Positions 37,826 through 48,862 of a stretch of 64,000 nt of DNA are shown one piece after another; the first letter of the stretch is position 1, and the number at the start of each line of letters is the position of its first letter. Made by a program: the position numbers and the translations under genes. The notes under the pieces were generated by a model, which saw nothing but the letters and a program-made list of their open reading frames with translations, was not told the origin of the DNA and did no database searches. Location of the stretch: contig JASVEC010000024.1 of assembly GCA_030770535.1 (NCBI GenBank), forward strand, positions 124,001 through 188,000. Reading direction: 5' to 3'. This DNA comes from Batkoa obscura (Eukaryota > Entomophthoromycota > Entomophthoromycetes > Entomophthorales > Batkoaceae).

Positions 37826-38128
37826 ATGTCCTTATTCAAATCTCTTATCGCCACTTCTATGCGCTCTTATGCCACCAAGTCCCTTTTTGTAGGTAACATG
37901 CCATACAAAGCTACTGCTGAAGATTTATCTCAATTATTTGAAAAATATGATGTATCTAGAGTCACTATACCAAATGATGAATTAGGTCGTGGACGTGGCT
38001 TTGCATTTGTTGAAATTGAAGAAGAATTCGTCGATCAAGCTATTTCGGAAAATAATGAACAGGAGTTTCAAGGTCGTAGAATTCGTGTTTCTGAAGCAGC
38101 TAATAAACCTAGGTTTAGTAAACAATAA
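37826..38128 (+). CDS. Small mitochondrial RRM RNA-binding protein, copy 1
   Basis: Single exon of 100 residues: a basic presequence (MSLFKSLIATSMRSYATKS) followed by one RRM and almost nothing else. RNP2 is LFVGNM (20-25) and RNP1 is RGRGFAFV (55-62). The RSYA element before the domain fits cleavage by the mitochondrial processing peptidase. The arrangement matches small mitochondrial RNA-binding proteins of the glycine-rich type, but the glycine tail is missing. It likely binds mitochondrial transcripts; target and role are unknown. A related gene lies 2.1 kb away on the other strand (40251-40607), and both share the R-S-Y-A-[TS]-K-S junction. Confidence 0.85.
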   Translation: MSLFKSLIATSMRSYATKSLFVGNMPYKATAEDLSQLFEKYDVSRVTIPNDELGRGRGFAFVEIEEEFVDQAISENNEQEFQGRRIRVSEAANKPRFSKQ

Positions 38129-38899
38129 AAGTATGAGGTACGGGTAGAATTATATTGAAAAAGGTGTAAGCTTAGAAATAAACACAAAATAGAGCTTTAG
38201 TATGAACTTCTTTAAACTATGTTTTCAAGGGTTAAGATTAAAAATGATGGTCAATCTTATACTTTTTTAATAAATTTTGAGTACCTTTAACATGATTTAT
38301 GAATTTAGATAATAACTTGAATTTTTTTTATAAAAAGATCTGAGTCTTTTGGAGAAAAGTAAAAGGCATTGAAATCATTTTAAAATAATGACATTTTGTC
38401 CTTGATTTCATTAAACTTTAGTGCATATAAATAAATTCAAAGATAAAACTTCACTTACTTTTATGAGACTAAGTAACCATTTATATACAGGATTGTTGCT
38501 GATATTGTTGCTGATATTGTTTTAAAAAACATCAGCCAATATTACAGTAAAAAAACGTCCCATTTATGCTTAGTAATTATTCTCCAAAAAAAGTTAATAT
38601 TAGTTCGATTTCATAGAAGTTAAAGTGACAATATCAAATATTAGTAGAATGTATTTAGTAAACTTAGTGCTTGATTGTTGATAGATAATGAAGACGGTTA
38701 CACTTAAGTTTCTAACTTTAAGACGTTAAACTAAATCCTTTAAAGCCTGACAATAATAACAAAAAAGAGAAAGGAAGATATAGAATAAAGCCATTGGTAT
38801 AAATTAATAAGTTTAATGTTTTTTTGTTGATAAAAATAAAATAAAAGTTTGATATAAAAAATTAACAATTCTAAACTTGAGTATTCAACTCCAACCTGT
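38129..38899. other. Spacer between RRM copy 1 and ISA1
   Basis: 771 bp between convergent genes. It contains a short direct repeat (GATATTGTTGCT twice near 38495-38520). No gene is seen; the ORF at 38740-38928 overlaps the ISA1 end and is spurious. Confidence 0.5.
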
Positions 38900-39420
38900 T
38901 TACACCATAAAACTCTGTCCGCAACCACAAGCTTCCTTTATATTTGGATTATAAAATATAAATTGAGATGATAACTTATCATGAACGTAATCCATTTCAG
39001 AACCGATAATAGATAATAAAGCTTTCGAATCAACTAGCACTTTAATACCTATGGTCAAATTTAATAAGTAACCCACTCAAAAGAAAAAAGCTTTAATTTC
39101 ACTTACCATCTTGTACCACTTCTTCATCAAATTTCTGTTTTTCAGTAACATAATCCAAATCATAAGATAAACCGGAGCAACCTTTTGTACGTACACCAAT
39201 TTTTAGTACCTTACTTTCTTGTCCTTGATATAACTCTTTTAATCTTTCAATGGCTGCTGGCCTCTAAAAATTAAAAAAAGAAACATTTAATCAAACTAGT
39301 TAATAATTGTTAACTATATTTTCAACTTACCAACGTCAATGCTGCTTTTCTTAATCTTAGTTTAGAACTTGGTTTTCTTACTGCGGCCGCAAATGAATGG
39401 CTTACCCTTGTAGCAAACAT
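38900..39420 (-). CDS. ISA1: Mitochondrial iron-sulfur cluster assembly protein
   Basis: Three exons, 39331-39420, 39107-39263 and 38900-39048, give 131 residues (human ISCA1 129). It is an A-type scaffold that, with Isa2 and Iba57, forms [4Fe-4S] clusters in the matrix. The three cluster-binding cysteines are in place: C59 in TKGCSGLSY, and C123 and C125 in EACGCGQSF. The first 30 residues (FATRVSHSFAAAVRKPSSKLRLRK) are basic and alanine-rich, a typical mitochondrial presequence, and form exon 1 by themselves. The mature domain starts RPAAIERLKELY. Confidence 0.95.
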
Positions 39421-40250
39421 ATCGATTGAGTTAGAAATTAATATTTTAGTTAAAAAATGAGTTTCTATTTTTCGTTAGCTGAAAAAATTTCGTAGTTATA
39501 CTAAAATTCCACGTGACTTTGATTGGCCATTGAGGAATGTAATTTGCTTAGTTTTGATCTTATCTAAAATCTTTAATCTTGATCTAGTTTTGAAGATGGG
39601 CTGGTTATAGTAAATTAAGCTTATATTATAAAGGGGTTGGATGTATGAGGAGGTCCTGTCTTAGTGAGAAAGTTATCCTTTTTAAGATTCGATTAGATTA
39701 TAATTGTATAAATAAAATTTAAAATCATAAATTTAGGGTCAATTTTATTAGTGAATTAACAGTGCATAAGTTTTGATTTTTGGAATTCAATAGACTACAT
39801 CTATCAGTAGGTTTTAGTGTCATAAAAGTAAGTGTATGTAAGGTACTATAAATTATAGAATTTATTCTTATAGGTGAAATGTATGGAATAAAACTAGGTC
39901 GGAAAATAGACATTGTAAATTTTGTATTTTATTATTAAAAAGTGGTGTATATTATAGCTGCCATTATTACCATGTTTAAATTATTTCCAATATTCGTTAA
40001 CATTTGCATTTCTACATTAGATTAAAGTTAATTGAAATTTAACTCTAAGATTCAATTCATTATAATTAAACCTTTAAAGAATCTTATATAAAAAAAATCA
40101 TAGATAAAATAAAGGACTATTATTCAATGTCATTTGTTGCTCAAAATTTAAAAAAACAATGAAAAAATAAGCTAATTTGATCTATTTATTTTAAAACATA
40201 GTAAATAAATTATATTCAAATACCATTATACTATCCTATAAATACTAAAT
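39421..40250. other. Spacer between ISA1 and RRM copy 2
   Basis: 830 bp containing the ISA1 promoter and the 3' end of the RRM copy 2 gene. A 62-codon ORF at 39725-39913 shows no family features. Nothing else is supported. Confidence 0.5.
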
Positions 40251-40607
40251 TTATTCTTCTTTATGTTCATTGTTAGCATTACTATCAGCTCTTGGAACAT
40301 ATTTTGGTTTTGGACTAGTAGCTTCTGAAATACGAATAGTACGTCCTTTAAAATCAGTGTTGTTTAAAGCGTTAATAGCTTCAACTGCTCCATCTTCATT
40401 GACTTCAACAAAAGCAAAACCTTTACTACGACCTAAACCATCAATAGGTATACTTACTCCATAAACTTCGGAGTGACTGGAAAATAATTCAGTAAGTTCA
40501 GGTTTGGTAGTAGACCATGGAAGGTTACCGACATAGATTGACTTGCTGGCGTAACTACGTACAAAGCTACGAGTGATTAATTTTTGAGTTAATTGTCTGG
40601 CAAACAT
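40251..40607 (-). CDS. Small mitochondrial RRM RNA-binding protein, copy 2
   Basis: Single exon of 118 residues with a basic presequence (MFARQLTQKLITRSFVRSYA), one RRM and a short polar tail. RNP2 is IYVGNL (24-29) and RNP1 RSKGFAFV (60-67). The acidic and asparagine-rich tail (ADSNANNEHKEE) differs from copy 1. The presequence/domain junction VRSYASKSIYVGNL parallels MRSYATKSLFVGNM in copy 1, so the two look like diverged local duplicates. It probably works in mitochondrial RNA metabolism. Confidence 0.87.
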   Translation of the reverse strand: MFARQLTQKLITRSFVRSYASKSIYVGNLPWSTTKPELTELFSSHSEVYGVSIPIDGLGRSKGFAFVEVNEDGAVEAINALNNTDFKGRTIRISEATSPKPKYVPRADSNANNEHKEE

Positions 40608-40854
40608 TCTTATTTTACTGAAACTTAATTATTTTGCTTAATTATTGATTTGACTTTTATTGAAGTTGAATTCTTAAATCGGGCTTGTTTTATGGGATTT
40701 CAAGCTAAAGCTTACTGCTTTAAACCCAACTTATTCTTAAACCTTAGAATAAAATCAAGTTATAAAAAAATTTAAAGGGCAAATCAAATAACATTTAATT
40801 ATTCTATTGAATTTCTCTAATTTTTATTTAAATAATTTGTATAGCTCAATAACT
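40608..40854. other. Short spacer between RRM copy 2 and MATE copy 1
   Basis: 247 bp carrying the promoter of RRM copy 2 and the 3' end of the MATE gene; no other feature seen. Confidence 0.4.
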
Positions 40855-42460
40855 TTAATTAATTCTTAATTTTGATAGTTCAACTTCTTTATACCAATCA
40901 ATATTAGTTAATAATAAAACAGATATTATAGAAATAAATATTGAGCCAATAACTAATCCCAACCATAAACCAACCAATTGTAATTCAAAATAAAAAGCTA
41001 ACAAAATACTAAACGGAGTTGATATAAATAAAAACGAAAATAAATTCAATTTAGCACCGAATTCTTGTCTTCCCATACCACGAAATAGCCCACCACAAAC
41101 ACCGCCAATAGTATCAGTAAACTAAGTGATGTTATTAATATAATTAAATACAATCAATATCTTATTAAACTTACTTGAAACAAGGCCAACACTGGCAATA
41201 CATTTTGAAGGATTTTTACAAATTGAGGATCATTGTTATTGAATTGTTTTAAATAATTGGATGTCAATAAAATAAATAAACAAGTTATTAAGCCATGAAT
41301 ACTACCTACAATAATACAATTCATTGATGTTTTTTTTGCTTTTTTAGCATCCCCTAATCCCAGTGTATTTCCAATTAATATACTAGCTACTGCTGATGTA
41401 CCTATAGATATTTGAAAAAATAAAGTACCCAAATTACCTAAAGATCCATGGGCTGCGAGTGATGTGGTATTGATATATGAAGCACAAAAGGCTAATATTT
41501 CATAAGTCCACCATTCAGAGCATAACATAATTACACCTGGAATACCTAATAAAAGTAGTACAAATTAATATATTCAATATTAATATTACTAATGTCACTA
41601 CCTAACTTAATAATAATATTCCACTCTTTAAATGCATTTATAGTAAAACCGCCCCAAGCCTGTTTACCATCAATAAATAATACATAACAAATACTAAATA
41701 AAAAAGAAGACCAAGTAGATATTACTAATGATATTGGTGCACCTATAAATCCAATCGATAATGCTGGATGCCAAACTAGTATATAATTACACAATACACA
41801 AATGGGTAAACTTAATATTAAAATATAAGCCGAGGCATTCATTATATCTAAATAAAGAGAAATATATATCAATAAAAGGGCGTATAAATAAAAGTAAAAT
41901 ATTAATTTACTTTGAGCTTGTAAATATTTTTTAATACACTCAAAACCAATAAAAGGAGGTACTGCTAACAATAACCATTTTAAGTAGACTCCACAAAGTC
42001 GACTCAACTCTTCCTCTTGTCCAATCAGCAATAACAGTTCTTCCGCTTTCAACCAAATTGCTGAGATTGGAAGAAATAAAACTAAGGAAACAAAAAACCC
42101 TCTTTGAGCAAATAAGCCTACTAATTTGATATCTCGACTACCAGTATATGCTTGGGAACACAAAGTTTCTAAACAGGATGTCATACCTAAGGCAAATGCA
42201 AATCCAGTCATGTTTGCAAACATAGTACTTAAGGCGGAGGAGGCTAACTCAGATTTTCCTAACCAACCAACGGAGTAATTGGTAATGAAAGGATTGAGGA
42301 ATTCGATTAAATAGGAGAGGATGACTGGTAGTGACATGATGGAAATCGAAGTACAATTGTTGGGCGCTGAAGCGTTTTTTTCGGGTAATAATAAGGCAAT
42401 TTCATTTTTATTATTGAGTGGTGTAAGTTGATTTTTTATTGTTGTAATTGAGGTTGTCAT
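40855..42460 (-). CDS. MATE-family multidrug/metabolite efflux transporter, copy 1
   Basis: Four exons, 41911-42460, 41602-41847, 41175-41545 and 40855-41121, give 477 residues. MATE proteins export organic cations or metabolites in exchange for protons. Signature segments include PVILSYLIEFLNPFITNYSVGWLG, TSCLETLCSQAYTGS, PFIGFECIKKYLQAQ and FGGVCGGLFRGMGRQEFGAKLN-like sequence in exon 4. Twelve hydrophobic helices can be counted. Intron 1 (41848-41910) is 63 nt, a multiple of three and free of stops, so a retained form adding 21 residues would stay open; the paralogue at 48863-50526 has an intron at the same site, so splicing is favoured. Exons 2 and 3 have exactly the same lengths as in that paralogue. 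Confidence 0.9.
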
Positions 42461-43056
42461 TTTTAGAAAAAAGTTTGATTTATGATTTTTGATTTTTTTA
42501 AATTTAAGTTTAGTCTAGATTTTTGATTTTTCATAAAACTGGTATTTTGATGAATATTGATTGGCTTAAGGATATTTATAGTAAATTACTTGGTCTGTTT
42601 CATGTTAATTGTTCATATTTTTTCTACAATTCTAGTTAAGAAATATGACAATTAATGTGAGACAAATTGAATACTTTGAATAAAATATCAAATTTTATCT
42701 AATATTATTAGAATATATGATAATGTATAATGGTATAGAATTATGATAGTATTAAAGTACCCAATAACAGTTATAAAGTTTATACATAGTTTCTCTCTAG
42801 GCAAGATTAACTAATAATAATAATGATAATAAACTTCCAAATGACCAAATCTTATTTAATTGTATATTTTATAAAATCGAAACATAAATAGTGTGATTCA
42901 GAAATCAATAGCTATGATTTTAAATAGAAATTAAATATAGATAAACAAATAGACTAGCTTTATAAGTCAATCAAAATAATGTTAATACTTGTCTTCTCTA
43001 TTGAAGTAAAATTTATTATTTGAGCTAACTTTTAAATTACTTTAGCACTTAATTAT
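42461..43056. other. Spacer between MATE copy 1 and the AT-hook gene
   Basis: 596 bp with the MATE promoter and the AT-hook 3' end. It contains the imperfect palindrome at 42590-42670 listed separately. Confidence 0.5.
42590..42670. repeat. Imperfect inverted repeat shared with 16742-16818
   Basis: TTTCATGTTAATTGTTCATATTT is mirrored across a short centre by AAATATGACAATTAATGTGAGAC. The arms resemble those of the palindrome upstream of ORC1. Confidence 0.5.
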
Positions 43057-44346
43057 TCAAATTCCACCAACTTTACCTAACTTAAATGGTCTGCCTCTTT
43101 TTTTCTTAACAGTTGTATCAGCTGATTTATTATTACCTACATTACCCTTATTCACCTCATTTGGACTACCCTTATCAGTATTTATAGGCGTATTGGGATC
43201 CTCATTGCTTTGATCTTTACTTGATGAAATACCCTCATTATCACCACTATCTTTTACGCCACCTAAATCTCCTTTCCTTGGTCTTCCTTTTTTCTTCTTT
43301 TCACCATCATTTTTAATAGCACTATCATTCAACTCATCATTATTCATCTTATCCGAAACTTTTTTTTTTGGCCTTCCCCTTTTTTTTGTATTGTCACTTT
43401 TGATAGCACTTTCATTCAATTCTTCAGTAACTTTAGCTTCATTCAAACCGATTTTCTTTGGCCTTCCTCTTCCTTTCTTTTCAGTATCGTTTTTAATAAT
43501 ACCCTTATTTAATTCCTCAGTATTATTCTTAATAATTGTCTCATTTAATACTTCACTATGATTGATATCTTCAGGAGTGGTTCTCTTCGGTCTTCCTCTT
43601 CCTCTTTTTTCTGTATTAATAATAGCACTTTGATTTAATTCTTCGGCACCATTGATATCTTTAAGAATGATCTTCTTTGGTCTTCCTCTTCCTTTCACTT
43701 CGTTATCATATTTAACAATAGTTCCATTTAATGCTTCATTATTGTCTTTAATAATACCTTTATTTAATTTTCCAGTATCATCCGCCTTTTCTGAGACGAC
43801 TCTCTTTGGCCTCCCTCTTCTTTTCTTTCCTGTAGTAATACCAATAACATCTTCATTCAAAAATGCACTCTTATCCTTAACAATACTTCTATTCAAAGCT
43901 TCTCTATCATATTTGATATCACTTTTATCTGATACTTCAATATTAGCCTCCTTTTGAGTAACGGCTTTCTTTGGTCTACCTCTTCGCTTCTTTTCTGTGT
44001 TAGTACTAATAGCACTTTTAATTAATTCTCCTTCATTAGTTTTACCTGAAGTGATTTTCTTTGGCCTGCCTCTTCCTTTCTTTTCGGCACTATCTTTAAT
44101 AATACTTTCATCTGATTGTTCTCTATCATTAACAATACTAAAAACGACTTTCTTTGGTCTTCCCCTTCCTTTCTTTTCAGTATCATTAACAATAGGGCTT
44201 TTATTTAATGCCTCACTATCACTCACATTTTTAGAAACAATTTTCTTTGGTCTTCCCCTCTTTTTTATTGGCTCTTGAACTTGTTGATTATCGTCACCTT
44301 CATCTAGGTCTAGATCTGTTTTTGTTGAAACTTTACTTATTCCCAT
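43057..44346 (-). CDS. Stand-alone eleven-AT-hook protein
   Basis: Single exon of 429 residues made almost wholly of tandem units of 25-45 residues, each with an AT-hook. Eleven GRP cores are present, from KKRGRPKK near residue 28 to KKKRGRPFK near the C-terminus; most read KKGRGRPKK or KKRRGRPKK. Linkers follow the pattern xELNxxIIKNDxE. No other domain is seen. Such proteins bind the minor groove of AT-rich DNA in the nucleus as architectural factors; a specific role is not inferable. The linkers resemble those in the ORC1 N-terminus, e.g. ENVIKNNNEVKKKGRPKK there against ESAIKSDNTKKRGRPKK here. An upstream TTTTTTAG at about 44386-44393 may be the acceptor of a 5' leader intron. Confidence 0.88.
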   Translation of the reverse strand: MGISKVSTKTDLDLDEGDDNQQVQEPIKKRGRPKKIVSKNVSDSEALNKSPIVNDTEKKGRGRPKKVVFSIVNDREQSDESIIKDSAEKKGRGRPKKITSGKTNEGELIKSAISTNTEKKRRGRPKKAVTQKEANIEVSDKSDIKYDREALNRSIVKDKSAFLNEDVIGITTGKKRRGRPKRVVSEKADDTGKLNKGIIKDNNEALNGTIVKYDNEVKGRGRPKKIILKDINGAEELNQSAIINTEKRGRGRPKRTTPEDINHSEVLNETIIKNNTEELNKGIIKNDTEKKGRGRPKKIGLNEAKVTEELNESAIKSDNTKKRGRPKKKVSDKMNNDELNDSAIKNDGEKKKKGRPRKGDLGGVKDSGDNEGISSSKDQSNEDPNTPINTDKGSPNEVNKGNVGNNKSADTTVKKKRGRPFKLGKVGGI

Positions 44347-44859
44347 GTTACTGATACTTTTACTAATAACTGGAATTTTTTCAACCTAAAAAATTGGAAA
44401 AAAGAATTTGGCTGGAGTTTTGGGATTCTTTTATAGTTGATTGAAATAAAATCAGGGATGCGTCATTTTTGATTAATTTAATACCAATTATGAAACCCAG
44501 TCTTTACATAAGATTTAATAATGTATAGTATAAATAATAATGTATTACCACAATGAGGTTTTGAGTTCTCAATGGCAACTGTAACAACTTTATACGTAAT
44601 ATTTATTAAGATCAATTTTCGTTTATATGTGCAATTTTATAACAACTAGGTTAAAAATTAACTGTATACTTTAAAACCAAAGCAAAAATAGTTTTTGATA
44701 TTTAAAGCAATAATTGTTTTTAAATAATGAACTTAGTTTAAATTCTTCTTTATTTAAACAAATGTATATTATTTGAGACATGGTTTCAGTGAATTTTAAG
44801 GGTTATTTTAATAAGATCTCAGGATTTTATCTAAAGATTATTTCAATTTGGTGATTTGT

Positions 44860-45370
44860 CTTTTTTGCTTCCAACTGGGTCCATTAATTGTATAAAACTA
44901 AGATTCATACTGTTTACTTCAGATAAAACATCTTTCTCACTACATACAGTTGTATCAGTATCTTTATCACTTTAACTTTCACCTAATACAATATCACCAT
45001 CATTTTTGTTTAATAAATTGATACTATTTTCTATCTCATTCAAGTTGCTTTTCTCTGAATTTCCTATTTTGTTATTTTGAATATAGTTGTTAATAGCATT
45101 TCTATCCAATCCAACTAAAGCTACTTTTTTGGTAGGATCAGTGCTATTACTTATTTCAGCACCTTCAGGAACATTTGCTATTTATTTATCATTACTATTA
45201 ATGGCATTTTCGTTCTCTTGATTCAAAACCGCTTTCCTTCGTCCTCCGATCTTATTTGTAGGTCCTTAAGTTAGTTGACCATCTCTATTTTTTACTTGTT
45301 GATAATTGCTTTTACTTTCTGGATCAGAATCAGGACTTATTGAGCTTCTGTTTTTCCTTATGTTAATCGC
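44860..45370 (-). pseudogene. Decayed AT-hook-type gene
   Basis: Minus-strand translation from about 45365 gives protein-like text interrupted by stops: RSSISPDSDPESKSNYQQV, then a stop, GPTNKIGGRRKAVLNQENEN, another stop, ANVPEGAEISNSTDPTKKV, and on to LGES followed by a stop and SDKDTDTTVCSEKD. At least three in-frame stops are present (near 45269, 45185 and 44972). The composition (N, K, E, S, D) and the remnant GGRRKAVLNQEN match the unit GRPKK-xVLN-xxE of the neighbouring AT-hook gene, and QQV resembles the QQVQEP near that gene's start. It is a host-gene relic lying directly upstream in the same orientation, consistent with tandem duplication and decay. Confidence 0.6.
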
Positions 45371-46159
45371 AATGTATGTATTTGAATTGAAAATTTTTGC
45401 TTGCTGTAGTTAGAAAAATTATTTTAATTAGTCATTTTGAATTCTTTTATGGTAAACTAATTAATTTAGTAAATAATAAACATCATTATTAGCTAATTAA
45501 AATGTAGCTATAATTTAAAAAATAACAATGTAAAGAAGAGTTTAAATATGTCTTTTTATACTCAATGACAGATAACATATAAGAGCAAAATTCCAAATAT
45601 AATTATTTCATTAAAAAGCTACATTAATAGACAAAGCTGAGACTATATTTATTACTTTTTTAGTTATTATTAGTATTTTAATCAGCTATAAAGTAATAAG
45701 CATACACTCAGTTTTATCTACCACTATAGTTGAGTGTTTTATTTTCCAATATTAAGCAGCGATCTTTGTATTGAAGTAAGTTACCCTTTTAAAAGATGAA
45801 TTAAGTTTCAAACAACAATAACTTTGTGAAAAAGTTCAATATAAATTAAGTTTTTAATTTATAATGGTGTTTAATCTATTAATCTTTAAACAAGTAACAT
45901 TATTATTTGCTATTTCAAGTAAAATATAATAAATAAATCAAGAGTTCTTTATTATAGTACTAAGTTTTATATGCTATAAAATGTTTAATAATTTAGTAAA
46001 TCAAGCTATAATTTTATACTTTACTGCCTTAAATCCATAATATATAAATCAATATATAATATTTTAAACTTTTGTATGCCGTTTTTGAAGCTAATGAAAT
46101 GACATTATTTAATTTGATAAAATTAATTTTATAAATACTATAATAAACCACTTATTATG

Positions 46160-46640
46160 AGGGATTTAACTATAAACCCAGATGGTTCTATTACAGATCC
46201 TATATTGAATTAAATTATAATAGTTTATCATTAACAATAGTTGATATCTTTAAATTCGCTAATCACTCAATTTAACAACTTGATCATATTAAACTGATTA
46301 GTGGTAAATATGTTCTATCATTAAAAATGTAAAATAAAATTTCATTTACTAACTACTTGTTTAAGTTTATATTAAGCTGTTTTTGATATATCGACCAAAT
46401 CAACAACAAAGGACGATTCTTACTAAACATAAAAGCAATAATAAACCTACAATTTTGCTAATATATCGCAGCCTAGTTATATAAAAATCATAATAATAAA
46501 ATTGAATACCATACAATCCTTTTCAATCACCATATGATCAACTGTATCTAAAGTAATAAATAAACTAAACATTATGTAATCTTGATGATTGAAACAAATA
46601 ATGGTAAATCTATCTAAAATGAATTATAATGGCAATAAAA
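46160..46640 (+). pseudogene. Possible relic of an unidentified coding sequence
   Basis: Short protein-like runs appear on the plus strand between stops: an ATG at about 46157 opening MRDLTINPDGSITDPILN, a later YRPNQQQRTILTKHKSNNK, and IPYNPFQSPYDQLYLK. They are separated by stops and AT-rich text. The composition is less AT-biased than the surrounding spacer. No family is recognised, and chance is possible. Confidence 0.25.
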
Positions 46641-46720
46641 TCATCCTAAAGTAAGTGTTAGCTTAAGGTATATTTTATCAGTTTATAGACAATAGTTTTC
46701 TAACTTTAATTAAATTATAT

Positions 46721-47729
46721 TTAAGCAGTTTTTGGTTTAGCAAGTTCAACACCGTTAGTAGCACCGAGCATACGTTTAACATCACCGTAGATAGCGAATT
46801 GACCTGAAGTAAGGGCACCAACCATAACAATACGGGCACCAAGACCGAGGAAGAGACCACGTGGACCAAGTTCTTTAGCCATAACAGCTAAACGAGAAAC
46901 AATGGATCCTTCAGCACCCTTTTGTTTGTTAATTTTAGAGAGAAGGGTATCAGCTGGTTGAGAGATGATAGCGGCAGCAATACCAGCGATTAAACCAGCA
47001 CCAAGATTGATATAAGTGTTAGTAGCTGGGGAGAGTTGTTCTTTTGGTTTACCAACAGAAGCGTAGATAGCTTCAGCGGCACGTTCGTAGACAACGAATT
47101 TAGCCATAGTATATGGAACTTGTTTGAAAAGAATTGGGAAGAAACCGGAGTAGAAACCACGGGCTACACCTTCTTCTTTAAGAATACGGGTGAAACCTGA
47201 TACAAGGCCGGTAGCAAATTCAGGTTGAGAAACAAGACGAATACGAGTGGCTTCAAGTGGGCAAAGGGCAATATCAGCGAAGAATTCAGCAATAGCTGAA
47301 GAAGCAAGATATACAGCAGTACGGTTGTTGGTGGCAGTTTCAACACCAACGGTTTCAATAATGGTCTTTTTCCAGAATTCATAACCTCCGAATTTAAGGG
47401 CACCTTGAATAAAGTAACCAGAAATGGTTGGGCCAAGACCAGTAAGAAGGGCGCCAGCACCTTCGTTCTTGACTACTTGACGGAAAGAGCCAAGCATACC
47501 ATCTTTGTAGACGGTTGGTTCAAGTTGCATACGAGTTTTAACCTAAAGGTTACTCAATATATTTCAATATAAATAGTCAAATAAAACAACTTACAACATC
47601 GACTGGGGTTAAAGCACCATGGGTGACAGCGCAGCAAATGGCACCAGCAAAGGCAAAACGAGCATAAAGGGCAGCACCAGTTGGTGGAGCAGTTTCGCTT
47701 GGGTTACGAGCAATAAGTTGTGAGGCCAT
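46721..47729 (-). CDS. MIR1: Mitochondrial phosphate carrier
   Basis: Two exons, 47595-47729 and 46721-47542, give 318 residues. The carrier imports phosphate with a proton across the mitochondrial inner membrane for ATP synthesis. Three mitochondrial-carrier repeats are visible, with Px[DE]xx[KR] signatures PVDVVK (42-47), PLEATR and PADTLL. Family-specific sequence includes [39 protein letters not shown] and [16 protein letters not shown]. The intron splits the first signature (DV|VK). Codons end in C or G far more often than in neighbouring genes (many GCC, ACC, GGT, AAG), the mark of very high expression. Confidence 0.95.
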
Positions 47730-48862
47730 AGTAATTGATATCTAATAACTTCCAATAAGGAGAAGGTAAAATTAGATTCTAATTTTGATTTTGAAGCTTT
47801 TTATATTTCGCTCTTTGTTTGGGGTGTAATTTAAATTGAACCAATCATTTTCGGGGGCTAAATATTACCCTCTGGGACTTCATTGGCCCTTTAAATGGCC
47901 TAATTTATAATTTTGGGTTTTTGTGGAAATGATATCAGATTAGAGAGAATATAAAAATATAAAAGTTGATATTCGATCTTCAATACTAACCCTTTGTTAA
48001 CATTCCTTTACTTTGAATAAACTTCTTTTACTTTATTTCAAACAAAATTTACGAGGAGCGCAGCTGTAACAATTTAATCATAGCAGTTATTTTTAATTTA
48101 TTGCTTATAAAAAGAATTTAATTTGTTAAAACGAGCTTTAAGTTTTCGGAACTAAATAAGCTGTTTAGCCGATTTCAATCAAAGTCCGATTCCTATTTAT
48201 TCCTTTAGCTCCTCTTGAAGACAAAGTTTGATATCTAAGAAAGATAAACAATAGATAGCTAGCATTTTAATACGCTATAGTAAGCTAATTGATTTTTGCT
48301 TTTACAATAATATTTGAAAGCATTATAGTTAGCGCATGGCATTATGATTGGCTATAAAGCGTTAAAACCAGAACCATGTGAAAGTTGGAAATTTACAAAT
48401 GGAAAAAATAATTAGCATTTTATACACTTACAGTAGTAAAGCAGTACTTCTATAATGGAATGTATATGTACTTATAATATAATTAAGCCTAATTGTTTAT
48501 AAGATATTATAACTTCATATTTATTATTACTTTGAAATTTATTACTGTGATCTCAAGTTTGCGTATTTTAACAAGCAACTTTATTTGAAAATAGCACATG
48601 ACGTTACTAATTATGAATTGTAAAAAATAAGTGATGAGTTACCATTAGAAATAAATACTTAATTTACAATGGATGATCAAGTAGCCTAAAGTCATACCTG
48701 TTGATCACTAGAAATACCATATATCTTCCTATAAACGTAGTGAAACTGAGTCTATGGACTGACAAAGGACTTTATTGCTTTTCTTAAAATAATGAGAAGA
48801 TAAATAAAAATTTCTTTTTAAAGAGCTAGTTTGAGCAAGTACGTATGATGGACTAAAATCTA
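47730..48862. other. Spacer between phosphate carrier and MATE copy 2
   Basis: 1.1 kb, including the phosphate carrier promoter. No MITE, gene or RNA was seen. Confidence 0.55.

Larger units (their letters stand above)
44347..46720. other. Spacer with pseudogene remnants
   Basis: 2.4 kb between the AT-hook gene start and the phosphate carrier stop. It holds the decayed AT-hook-like gene at 44860-45370 and a possible further relic near 46160-46640. Otherwise it is AT-rich DNA with no supported gene. Confidence 0.55.

Noticed and set aside
43652-44278. Antisense ORFs over the AT-hook gene and its spaced repeats resembling a CRISPR array
   Set aside because: The periodic TTTCTTTGGTCTTCC blocks are the coded AT-hooks. 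Spacers vary in length and are in-frame linkers, and the genome is eukaryotic.
47164-47460. Overlapping 98-codon ORF in the phosphate carrier
   Set aside because: It is an alternative frame of a high-GC3, clearly coding gene; no family features.
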